Shown here piece by piece: positions 1 to 6,861 of a stretch of DNA of 28,778 bases; position 1 is the stretch's first letter; the number at the start of each line of letters is the position of its first letter. The translations under genes were made by a program, and so were the position numbers. The stretch is from Nitrospiraceae bacterium UBA6905 (lineage in GTDB: Bacteria; Nitrospirota; Thermodesulfovibrionia; Thermodesulfovibrionales; UBA6898): assembly GCA_002451165.1 (NCBI GenBank), contig DKBH01000049.1, positions 1 through 28,778 of the forward strand. The letters run 5' to 3'. The notes below the pieces were generated by a model, which was not told the DNA's origin, did no database searches, and saw only the letters and a list, made by a program, of their open reading frames with translations.

Positions 1-1202
1 CCGAGAGAATTTTTCAGCTCATGGGAGAGTCCTGCGGCAAGAACCCCGCCCACCTTGAACTGTTCGGCCTTTCTTCTCACCTGTTCCGCCCTCTTCCGCT
101 CGGTGATATCCCGGTAGAACTTGAGGATAAAGGTCTGCTCCCCGAACACGATCGATCCCATGCTCACCTCTGCAGCAAAGGCAGTCCCGTCCTTACGGCG
201 ATGGACCGTCTCGGACTTGATCCATTCACCTTTCATCATCCGGTCGACCAGGGCTGCAACCTGATCCAGGGTTTCGGACTGGCCGAGGTCGGTGATCTTC
301 ATGGACCGCAGTTCATCACGGGTATAGCCGTGCATATCCGCAGCCGCACGGTTCGCATCCACGATCTGGAGCAGGGAATCCTGCTCGGTTGAAATAATGA
401 AGATGGCATCGCCCGCCCGTTCGAAGAGCGTACGATAGCGCGCTTCGCTCTGCTCCATCCGCGCACGGGATTCCATGAGCGTGGAACCCATGTCATTGAA
501 TGATGACGCTACTTCGCCGAATTCATCCTTCAGCGCCCTGATCCGGTATGACAGATCCCCTTCCTTCAACTTTCGCGTGGCCTGCAGAATCGCCTGAAGC
601 GGATTGGTGACTCCCTTCACAATCGTATAGCCGAGAGCAACGCCGAATAACGGGATCAGCGCCGAGATGAGATAGAGAAAGATCTTGGTTCTTTTGATCT
701 TAACGAGTGCCAACGTCGTCATCTGCTGCAGTTTTATCTCGGTAGCGCTGATGATGGTGTTCACCTTTTCGGTCAGTTCTTCTCCTACCATAAAGGCACT
801 CTCCTCTTCCAGCGCAAGCCGTGCGGCATTGGCACGCACGGTAATGACCCGGCTCAGTTGATCCTGATAGGCGTGGAGGGTTTCCCGGAGATCAATGAGC
901 TGTTCCATGGCCTGCTTGGAGTGATGACAGCGAAAACAGTCATCAAGCTTCTCTGACATTACCATGGTATCCGTAACCATGGTGTCGATACTGCGCGCAT
1001 AGCGGGTGCCTTTCAGCTTGAGATCCCCCTGCACCCTGCGGATCTTCCTGATGAGATGTTCCCGGAAGAGCTCTACCTGATGCAGCGTGATAAGCCGGTG
1101 AAGCTCCGTGGTGGTCTGGTCAATGCTGGTGACAATGAACAAACTCGATGCAAGTGCCAGGATGCAGAACGCGCTGAAGATGATGATAATCTTTCTCTTC
1201 AT
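1..1202 (-). CDS. Membrane sensor histidine kinase with periplasmic haem c motif, HAMP and PAS (3' part outside window)
   Basis: The frame is open from an ATG at 1202 to the window edge (400 codons, incomplete). It begins MKRKIIIIF with a transmembrane helix at about residues 4-25, then a helical periplasmic domain, a second membrane helix at about 171-194, a HAMP linker at 191-251, a PAS domain at 252-365 ending in the usual YRDITERK, and the start of the HisKA dimerisation domain. The H-box reads GLSHELKNSL with the phospho-acceptor His394; the ATPase domain lies beyond the window. The periplasmic part holds C89-F-R-C92-H93, a haem c attachment motif, so the sensor may bind one covalent haem. 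The start codon overlaps the stop of the PhnD-like gene by one base (TAATG), so the two are co-transcribed and probably form a ligand-sensing pair. The signal sensed is unknown; redox, NO or an oxyanion is possible. The response regulator is not visible. Confidence 0.9.
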   Translation of the reverse strand, partial: MKRKIIIIFSAFCILALASSLFIVTSIDQTTTELHRLITLHQVELFREHLIRKIRRVQGDLKLKGTRYARSIDTMVTDTMVMSEKLDDCFRCHHSKQAMEQLIDLRETLHAYQDQLSRVITVRANAARLALEEESAFMVGEELTEKVNTIISATEIKLQQMTTLALVKIKRTKIFLYLISALIPLFGVALGYTIVKGVTNPLQAILQATRKLKEGDLSYRIRALKDEFGEVASSFNDMGSTLMESRARMEQSEARYRTLFERAGDAIFIISTEQDSLLQIVDANRAAADMHGYTRDELRSMKITDLGQSETLDQVAALVDRMMKGEWIKSETVHRRKDGTAFAAEVSMGSIVFGEQTFILKFYRDITERKRAEQVRRKAEQFKVGGVLAAGLSHELKNSL

Positions 1203-2122
1203 TATTCGTTCAGATAATTATATTTCACGAGATCGATGCCTGCTTCTTGAGCAAACCTGCTGACCGGCTCATAGTCCTTGTCCGTTGTCGCGATGAACCT
1301 TCTCGCCCCGAACTGCACCAGCACCTTCTGTCCTTCGGGATCATTATGCATGGTGAGCAATACCGTCTTGATTCCTTTCTTTGCCTCATCGCTGAGCCCC
1401 TTACGTAATGCCAGGCCATTTTCGGGTACTACCGGAAATGTTTCGAGGATCTGCAGTTCCCTGGCAATGGCCGGATTTTCACTCGCCAGCCTCTCAAAGA
1501 CGGAATTCTTCGCCACACCGATATCAGCTTTTCTGTCGAATACATCTCTGATGGCGTCCATATGGGTGCCGGCAAAATAGGTTTCCCTGAAATAGGACCG
1601 GTAGTCATGGACGCCATGCATCTTGAAATAGTACAGGGCGGTAAGATATCCGGCGGTAGTCGCCTTATCGACAAATACGAACCGTTTCTTCGCCATGCCC
1701 CGGATGTCCCTGATGCCGCTGTCTTTCCGTACGAAAAGAATCCCGTGATAGGTGGAAACGCCATTCAGGTTTTCGGGCCGCGCAATCACCTCGACCCCCA
1801 GTTTCGCATGTGCCAGCGTATAGGTAAAGCTGCCGAAGAAGGCGCCATCCATGCCCGTTGACACAAAGTTGTCAATGATATTCCCGTATCGCGACAGGAC
1901 CTTCAGGCGTATCCTGATGCCGGTCTTCTCAGAGATGTAGTTTGCCAGCGGCGTATAGCGGGCGATCTGCTGGAAGATCTGCTGCTCCGGAATGAGTCCG
2001 ATCAGGAGCTCGGTCTCCGGCGAAGATTTTATGATCGTAAGGGGAGGCGCAGCTTCGGAGCCCGGGAGCATACAGAAGAGGAAAAGGAACAAGATGCTCA
2101 ACGTTGCCGGAAGCTTCCACAT
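1202..2122 (-). CDS. PhnD-like periplasmic substrate-binding protein
   Basis: The product is 306 residues with a clear signal peptide (hydrophobic core LSILFLFLFCMLPG, likely cut near SEA-AP at about residue 24). The mature part resembles the phosphate/phosphonate-type binding proteins of the PhnD family: an early LLIGLIPEQ strand, ANYISEKTGIRIRLKV, a DGAFFGSFTY segment, and FVFVDKATTAGYL followed by the ADIGVAKNSVFE stretch, typical of the two-lobed fold. No permease or ATPase gene is nearby, and the next gene in the transcript is a sensor kinase. A role as the ligand-binding partner of that kinase therefore seems more likely than transport. The ligand cannot be read from sequence. There is no ribosome binding site upstream, and the predicted promoter places transcription start at or next to the ATG, suggesting a leaderless message. 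Confidence 0.85.
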   Translation of the reverse strand: MWKLPATLSILFLFLFCMLPGSEAAPPLTIIKSSPETELLIGLIPEQQIFQQIARYTPLANYISEKTGIRIRLKVLSRYGNIIDNFVSTGMDGAFFGSFTYTLAHAKLGVEVIARPENLNGVSTYHGILFVRKDSGIRDIRGMAKKRFVFVDKATTAGYLTALYYFKMHGVHDYRSYFRETYFAGTHMDAIRDVFDRKADIGVAKNSVFERLASENPAIARELQILETFPVVPENGLALRKGLSDEAKKGIKTVLLTMHNDPEGQKVLVQFGARRFIATTDKDYEPVSRFAQEAGIDLVKYNYLNE

Positions 2123-2127
2123 GGTAT

Positions 2128-2156
2128 ATTGTAGACCGCCCGAACCCTTTATGCAA
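2128..2156 (-). promoter_or_regulatory. Sigma70-type promoter for the PhnD-like/kinase pair
   Basis: Reading the minus strand, TTGCAT (2156-2151) is followed after exactly 17 nt by TACAAT (2133-2128). The -10 box ends six bases before the ATG at 2122, so transcription would begin at about the A of the start codon. This gives the pair its own promoter, separate from the nitrate run upstream. The hexamers match consensus at four and five of six positions; no experimental support exists. Confidence 0.5.
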
Positions 2157-2200
2157 GGGCATCAGCCGCGGGAACATCCGGGACAATACCTATCTGTCGA

Positions 2201-3337
2201 TCACTTGCCGAAGGGACAGAGCGGATAGCGGCACACGTCGCATTGCAGGCAGAGTCCGCCGTGGCCGAGCTTTGCCAGTTCATCGCGGGTGATACAGTCA
2301 CCGGCAAGAACGCGTGGTAACAGAAGGTCAAAGACCGTTGTCCTGCTATAGATGCCGCATGCGGGGACGCAGAGGACGGGAATAAGCTCAGATTCACCTG
2401 TTCGCTGAACCCCATCTTCTCCGGAGATCGCAGGCCGGTTGCGCTCGAGATAGGCGACACCCACCATCGAACCCGGCAGCACCGGAGAGCCATAGACGAG
2501 GTTATCGCTGCCCAGCGTGCTGATCGCAAAGCGCGTTACGTCATCAGGGTCGACAGACATACCCCCGGTCGTAATCAGGAGATCGCATCCGGCGTCTATC
2601 AGTTCCCGGAGCCTTGCTGCTATGAAGGATGCATCATCAGGTGCATAGGCGATGCCGCTGATTTCGCCCCCGTATGCTGCGATCTTTTTCCGGACTATCG
2701 GGCCGAATGCGTCCTCGATCCTGCCGGTGTAAATCTCATTGCCGGTTATCACGACCCCGGCCTTCGGCCTCCGCATTTCTCTGACCTCAATGACCCTCTG
2801 CATTCCGCCATCCTGCCTCTGCCCGTTACGGGCTATCTCAACCGCCCTCGCGATCACGCTCCTGTTCACGACCAGCGGTATGGACCTGGTTCCGGCGACT
2901 ACCTGGCCTTCCTGAACGACCGTATTATCATGAAGGGTTGCACAGATCACGTCGCCGAGCAGGTTAAACCTGCGAAGCGCATCCTTGTTGATCTTGAGAA
3001 GCCCTGCCCTGCCGGCAACAAGGTTTATCTTTCCCTCCTTCGGCTCGCCGCCCAGCCTCACACCCTCTCCCATGAGCGCATAAGCGAGCGCATCTGCAGC
3101 CTCGTCCTCATGCATCTCGTCTTCAGCCATATGGAGAACATACAGACGTTCCTTTCCCAGCCTCCTGAGATGGCAGATGTCCTCCTGCCGGATCACGTGT
3201 CCTTTCCTGAATGCAGGCCCCTTGAATGCTCCGGGAGTTATCTCAGTGATATCATGGGCAAGGATCGTTCCTACGGCGTCATCCACCGGGATGGTTATGC
3301 CGTTCGGCCGACCGTTCTTGTCATGCAGGTCGCACAT
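2201..3337 (-). CDS. MoeA/MoaB-like molybdopterin-binding protein with C-terminal cysteine cluster
   Basis: The product is 378 residues. The N-terminal part (about 10-60) starts like MoeA (VDDAVGTILAHDI). The middle holds a molybdopterin-binding fold: VVITGNEIYTG at 195-205, then LLITTGGMSVDPDDVT at 253-268, where the DDVT ending resembles MoaB/CinA proteins more than classic MoeA. The last 16 residues carry C363, C366, C369 and C374 (CLQCDVCRYPLCPFGK), a possible metal or Fe-S site absent from ordinary MoeA. It would act in the cytoplasm on molybdopterin or molybdate insertion, or sense the cofactor. Its ATG overlaps the stop of the ModE-like gene by one base (TAATG), so it belongs to the nap transcript. 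Whether it is a true cofactor insertase is not shown by the sequence. Confidence 0.8.
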   Translation of the reverse strand: MCDLHDKNGRPNGITIPVDDAVGTILAHDITEITPGAFKGPAFRKGHVIRQEDICHLRRLGKERLYVLHMAEDEMHEDEAADALAYALMGEGVRLGGEPKEGKINLVAGRAGLLKINKDALRRFNLLGDVICATLHDNTVVQEGQVVAGTRSIPLVVNRSVIARAVEIARNGQRQDGGMQRVIEVREMRRPKAGVVITGNEIYTGRIEDAFGPIVRKKIAAYGGEISGIAYAPDDASFIAARLRELIDAGCDLLITTGGMSVDPDDVTRFAISTLGSDNLVYGSPVLPGSMVGVAYLERNRPAISGEDGVQRTGESELIPVLCVPACGIYSRTTVFDLLLPRVLAGDCITRDELAKLGHGGLCLQCDVCRYPLCPFGK

Positions 3338-3711
3338 TACTCCCCCTTTCCCGCATCATGCTGCTGAAATATATCTCGAAATCGTTCGTTGACCACATGT
3401 TCTATGTCGTGCTCCAACGCACCGTACCGTCTCAGGAACGCCGTCGCGTCGGCTGTCAAAGATGCACCGCCACCATGCCGCCCGCCGACGCGGCGTTCTA
3501 TGAGCCTCATGCCGAGCCGTTTCTCCATGGCCGCAATGTAGCTCCACGCCTTGCGGTACGAGATGTTGATCTCCTTAGCGGCCTGATTGATGGACCCGTA
3601 TGTACCTATCGCCTCCAGAAGTATCCTCCTGCCCTTGCCGAATACCGGCTCGCCTCCAGCTTCGATCCAGAGCTTTGACCTCACCTCAAGACCGTTATGC
3701 TTATTCCGCAT
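3337..3711 (-). CDS. ModE-like molybdate-responsive regulator, DNA-binding domain only
   Basis: The product has 124 residues from the ATG at 3711, a start that overlaps the end of the fmdE-like gene by 11 bases. It is a winged helix-turn-helix of the ModE/LysR N-terminal type: GKGRRILLEAIGTYGSINQA at 26-45 is followed by the recognition helix region SYRKAWSYIAAMEKRLG at 51-67 and the wing RRVGGRHGGGASLT. Full-length ModE has about 260 residues with two molybdate-binding (MOP/TOBE) domains; these are absent. It therefore binds DNA, but any molybdate sensing must come from a partner or be lost. Lying between two molybdenum-cofactor genes in the nap transcript, it plausibly regulates molybdoenzyme or cofactor genes. 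A longer in-frame reading upstream to 3999 is only a shadow of fmdE. Confidence 0.8.
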   Translation of the reverse strand: MRNKHNGLEVRSKLWIEAGGEPVFGKGRRILLEAIGTYGSINQAAKEINISYRKAWSYIAAMEKRLGMRLIERRVGGRHGGGASLTADATAFLRRYGALEHDIEHVVNERFRDIFQQHDAGKGE

Positions 3712-4330
3712 AACGGTCCCCCTGAAGAATGCGGTAATAGCCTCCTGAAGCGCAGGGCCGGCAAACGAAATCTCCGCCGAGCTTCTGCTCTCTCCTGTCC
3801 TGCACGTATTCGCCGCACCGTGCGCAGGGTACCCGGCTGAGCGGCCTTCCCGGCATATCTTCCGGGCTGACAGCAACACGAACAGCAGCGACGGAAAAAA
3901 GTTCTGCATCCGGCAGGACCCGGTAGGCCGCAAGCTGCGCAGCATAGGGGTCCTCCATTTCGGGAAAGCATTGGCGTGCGCTGATACGCGCTTCTTCACG
4001 GGCCACGATCCTGACTGCCTTCCCTGTCCTGAGGTTCAAGAACGTGGCAGCCATCTTTCCGTAATCCATGAACTTCATGGTCCGCTTTCCCAGGCTGCAG
4101 CCGGTCACCGACTGCACGGCATCGGTCGCGCACCGGTCCATCTCGACAAAGACCATAATGCTCTTCCTGTCCCTGCCTTTAGGATCTTCGGCGTTGATGC
4201 TTTTCAGACCGAGCAGGGACATCCGGACACCCAGGACCTGTCCCGGGCAGAGATGTCCGTGCGTCGCCGCTGACTCCTGCAGAAGCACTTCGAAATCATC
4301 CGTTATGCCCATGCCCGTATTATGCATCAT
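3701..4330 (-). CDS. fmdE: FmdE family protein with C-terminal zinc ribbon
   Basis: The product is 209 residues from the ATG at 4330 (4327 and 4312 are alternatives; none has a strong ribosome binding site). FmdE hallmarks are HGHLCPGQVLGVRM at 24-37 (H24, H26, C28), then VEMDRCATDAVQSVTGCSLG at 62-81 with C67 and C78, and KFMDYGKMAATF. A C-terminal zinc ribbon follows with C169, C172, C190 and C193. The family was named after the molybdenum formylmethanofuran dehydrogenase operon; its exact function is unsettled, and a role around molybdopterin enzymes is usually assumed. Here it overlaps napD by 11 bases and the modE-like gene by 11 bases, so it is translated with the nitrate reductase genes. 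This suggests a role in maturation or supply of the Nap cofactor. Confidence 0.85.
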   Translation of the reverse strand: MMHNTGMGITDDFEVLLQESAATHGHLCPGQVLGVRMSLLGLKSINAEDPKGRDRKSIMVFVEMDRCATDAVQSVTGCSLGKRTMKFMDYGKMAATFLNLRTGKAVRIVAREEARISARQCFPEMEDPYAAQLAAYRVLPDAELFSVAAVRVAVSPEDMPGRPLSRVPCARCGEYVQDRREQKLGGDFVCRPCASGGYYRILQGDRYAE

Positions 4331-4631
4331 TCGGCCGTGATTTAAGTGCATCCGGCACCGCATCCCTGATGCGCTCAAGCCTGAAGAGGCTGGCATCGGT
4401 CTCGTCCTCGCTGTAAGAATAGGCAAGATCTGCGCAGAGTACCTGGGGGATGTTCATGATCTCCCGCACCTTCTGCACCTCTTCGCCCGTATTCGTGCCT
4501 TCAACCGTCACGATGATCGTACCCTCGTCATCATGCAGATGGACCTCGCACAGGCCGGAGGCCTTCAGTGCCTCGATCACGGCTTCCCTGTTCTCCGGAG
4601 CCGTTTTAATGACAATGCCGGAGACGTTCAC
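4320..4631 (-). CDS. napD: NapD, nitrate reductase chaperone
   Basis: The product is 103 residues starting with GTG at 4631, chosen because it overlaps the napB stop in a GTGA junction and follows an AGGGGGT-like ribosome binding site. The fold is NapD/TorD-independent: VNVSGIVIKTAPENREAVIE, then an acidic-histidine strand VHLHDDEGTIIVTVEG, and IPQVLCADLAYSYSED. NapD proteins bind the twin-arginine signal of NapA in the cytoplasm and hold back export until the molybdenum cofactor is inserted. A longer reading frame from 4766 is not supported, because it would run through napB. The last 30 residues extend a little past the usual core and are charged. Confidence 0.88.
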   Translation of the reverse strand: MNVSGIVIKTAPENREAVIEALKASGLCEVHLHDDEGTIIVTVEGTNTGEEVQKVREIMNIPQVLCADLAYSYSEDETDASLFRLERIRDAVPDALKSRPNDA

Positions 4632-5185
4632 TCCGCTGTTACCCCCTCGTTCAGGCTGTCCAGCAGGTCGGAACTCGTCTTCGATTTCTTTGTCCGGTAC
4701 TCGGCCTTGAAGGTGTTCTTGATCGGCTCTGGTATGTTCACCTGCGGCACATGACACTGCATGCAATTATACCGTTTGCCGTCGAGTTTGCCCTTGAGGT
4801 CATGTCCCGTGTCCATATCCACAAAGTGTGATTTCGGCAGCGCAGTTGCACCAAGACTCTTCGCATGCTCCGGCATATGACAGTTGAGGCAGGAGTTATT
4901 GGTTTCAGCGATCGGCAGCATGCCGGTGAGGTCGTGGGGGATGAGCGGAGGACTGTTTTCAAAGGCCCGCTCGATACGCTTGCTCTCGCCGGGCTTTTCC
5001 CGGCCGTATTCGCCATGATGCGGCACGACCTTGCTTTCGTCGTAGAGCGTCTCTTTCCTGATCCCCAGCTCCTCTTCGCTCTTTGCCTTCTGTTTTTTCT
5101 CATCGGCATGTACCGGGCTTATGCCGAACACCAGGATGCCGGCAATGCCTACCGCTATCCATCCTTTTCTGCAAAATTCCTTCAT
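4628..5185 (-). CDS. napB: NapB, dihaem cytochrome c subunit of nitrate reductase
   Basis: The product is 185 residues with an N-terminal signal peptide (about 1-27, cut near VHA-DE). It has two haem c motifs, C99-L-N-C-H103 and C141-M-Q-C-H145. The segments PLIPHDLTGMLPIAETNNSC and FVDMDTGHDLKG match the NapB family, where such histidines supply distal haem ligands. NapB sits in the periplasm and passes electrons to the Fe-S cluster of NapA. It has a strong ribosome binding site (AAGGAGGGT) and lies 13 bases after napH. Its stop overlaps the napD start. Confidence 0.93.
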   Translation of the reverse strand: MKEFCRKGWIAVGIAGILVFGISPVHADEKKQKAKSEEELGIRKETLYDESKVVPHHGEYGREKPGESKRIERAFENSPPLIPHDLTGMLPIAETNNSCLNCHMPEHAKSLGATALPKSHFVDMDTGHDLKGKLDGKRYNCMQCHVPQVNIPEPIKNTFKAEYRTKKSKTSSDLLDSLNEGVTAE

Positions 5186-5198
5186 ATGACCCTCCTTG

Positions 5199-6032
5199 CT
5201 ATGTTCCAGCGCTACGTGTTCCCTGTTTTGCCGGAGAAAACCTGATGCCGAACTTCATGGCATCGTCATCGCATACCTCAATGCAGCGTCCGCAGTTGGT
5301 GCAGGCTCCCGAAGTCACGGCGCCGCTGGCCTTCCCCACCATCTGCAGCACCTGCTGCTCAGGGCATATGTCAAGACACTTTCCGCAGGACGTGCATTTC
5401 CCCTGGTCGTGTCTGATCCGTATCAGGCTGAAGCGCGTGATCGAGGCATGAAACCCGCCTAACGGACAGACATGGCCGCAGAATCCATCCCGCTGAACAA
5501 ACAGGTCGAAAAGAAATACGGCGAGCACCAGGGTCCATCCCAGGCCCATGCCGAATATGATGCCGCGCTGCAGCATCGTGATCGGACTGATCCACTCAAA
5601 TGCAGCAATGCCGGTGGCGAACGAAACAACAAGGCTTACCCCTATCGCTCCGTAGCGCGTCTTCCTGCTGAGCACAAATCTGCTGCCCGAAACATGCAGC
5701 ACGGTCTTTTTTCTGAGCCAGCCTGCAGCGTCCGTCACCACATTCAGCGGGCATACCCAGCTGCAGAATGCCCTTCCCGCAAGCAAGCCGAAGAAGAGTA
5801 TGACGATCAGACCGCCGAGGAGCGCGTCGGATGCGACGCTATGCTGCGTGGCGATGATCTGGAGAAGCGCAAAGGGGTCGGTCAGCGGCACGGTATCCAG
5901 GACCCGCGACGAGCTGAGGGTCCCCCGCAACGCCTGCCAGCCCAGCAGATTGCCGCAAATAAACAGGCCCAGGATCGCTGCCTGGCTGCTCCGCCGGAGA
6001 AGCATGAACCGGTATGCCCGCATTGCCGGCAT
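5199..6032 (-). CDS. napH: NapH, membrane Fe-S quinol dehydrogenase subunit
   Basis: The product is 277 residues from the ATG at 6032, chosen over the ATG at 6050 because GGGAG lies about ten bases before it. The N-terminal half is membrane-embedded (helices near 18-37, 71-90, 128-145 and 160-180) with two conserved CxxxCP motifs at C90-C94 and C185-C189. The C-terminal cytoplasmic part has two 4Fe-4S motifs, C213/C216/C219/C223 and C244/C247/C250/C254. NapH with NapG forms a menaquinol-oxidising module that feeds the periplasmic nitrate reductase. As no napC is present in the window, NapGH is the only visible route from the quinone pool. The start lies two bases from the napG stop. Confidence 0.93.
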   Translation of the reverse strand: MPAMRAYRFMLLRRSSQAAILGLFICGNLLGWQALRGTLSSSRVLDTVPLTDPFALLQIIATQHSVASDALLGGLIVILFFGLLAGRAFCSWVCPLNVVTDAAGWLRKKTVLHVSGSRFVLSRKTRYGAIGVSLVVSFATGIAAFEWISPITMLQRGIIFGMGLGWTLVLAVFLFDLFVQRDGFCGHVCPLGGFHASITRFSLIRIRHDQGKCTSCGKCLDICPEQQVLQMVGKASGAVTSGACTNCGRCIEVCDDDAMKFGIRFSPAKQGTRSAGT

Positions 6033-6033
6033 A

Positions 6034-6819
6034 TCAGGGCTCTCCCGCATTCAAATAGTCGAGCGGCGACTTCTCAGAGCGCGGAGTCACGGTCGTGGTA
6101 TCCTCGGGCAGTCCTGAGATCCGCTCCTCATCGGCGCTTTCCCATCCCTTGACATACCGGCCTGACGATTCTCCCATGGCAAGCTCCCGCGGCAGCACGA
6201 AAATCGATGCCTTCTTGGTGACGCATGCTCGCTCGCACATGCCGCACCCCGTGCAGTGGTCACTATGCACCACCGGCGCCATGATGGTATGCTTGCCGGT
6301 CCGTTCGTTCCTGAGGTATTCGACCGTCACTGCCTTGTCGATCAAGGGACAGGTTCTGTAGCATGCATCGCACTGGATCCCCCAGAAGGCGATGCAGGTC
6401 TCCCGGTCGATCACCGCGAGACCAATCCGGGTCTTGTTGACATCGAGCACCACGCTGCCATGATCATCTGCTCCGCTCACCAGCGAACGGTCGAGAGCGC
6501 CGGTGGGACAGGCGACGGTGCAGGGAATGTCCCTGCACATCCTGCAGGGATTTTCCCGCATATGAAAATAGGGGGTGCCGATCGGCCGTTCATCGCCCGG
6601 TTTTGCCAGGATGAGCGCCTCGTACGGGCAGGCTGCGACGCAGAGGCCGCACTTGGTACAGGTGGCAAGAAAATCCTTTTCCGCAACAGCACCCGGGGGA
6701 CGCAGCACCGTTGGATAGTCTTTCTTGCCGTCCAGAAAACCGGTCCAAGCAAGGCCGCCGATCGATGCTGCTCCGAGACCGCGGGCCATAGCAAGCATGA
6801 ATGTCCTCCGCTCAGGCAT
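6034..6819 (-). CDS. napG: NapG, Tat-exported ferredoxin-type subunit
   Basis: The product is 261 residues from the ATG at 6819, preceded by an AGGAG five bases away; a GTG at 6846 is less likely. A twin-arginine signal (PERRTFMLAMARGLG) precedes four 4Fe-4S motifs: C54/C57/C60/C64, C92/C95/C100/C104, C142/C150/C153/C157 and C189/C192/C195/C199. This is the NapG pattern. The protein is expected on the periplasmic face, taking electrons from NapH and passing them to NapB/NapA. It lies 42 bases downstream of napA and touches napH. Confidence 0.93.
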   Translation of the reverse strand: MPERRTFMLAMARGLGAASIGGLAWTGFLDGKKDYPTVLRPPGAVAEKDFLATCTKCGLCVAACPYEALILAKPGDERPIGTPYFHMRENPCRMCRDIPCTVACPTGALDRSLVSGADDHGSVVLDVNKTRIGLAVIDRETCIAFWGIQCDACYRTCPLIDKAVTVEYLRNERTGKHTIMAPVVHSDHCTGCGMCERACVTKKASIFVLPRELAMGESSGRYVKGWESADEERISGLPEDTTTVTPRSEKSPLDYLNAGEP

Positions 6820-6861
6820 CTTTGCTCCTGTTTCCCTTTCTTCCACTTCCCTGCAGAACCG

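Noticed and set aside
3711..3999. In-frame extension of the ModE-like gene upstream to 3999
   Set aside because: That part overlaps fmdE almost completely and reads as low-quality sequence; the family begins near the ATG at 3711.
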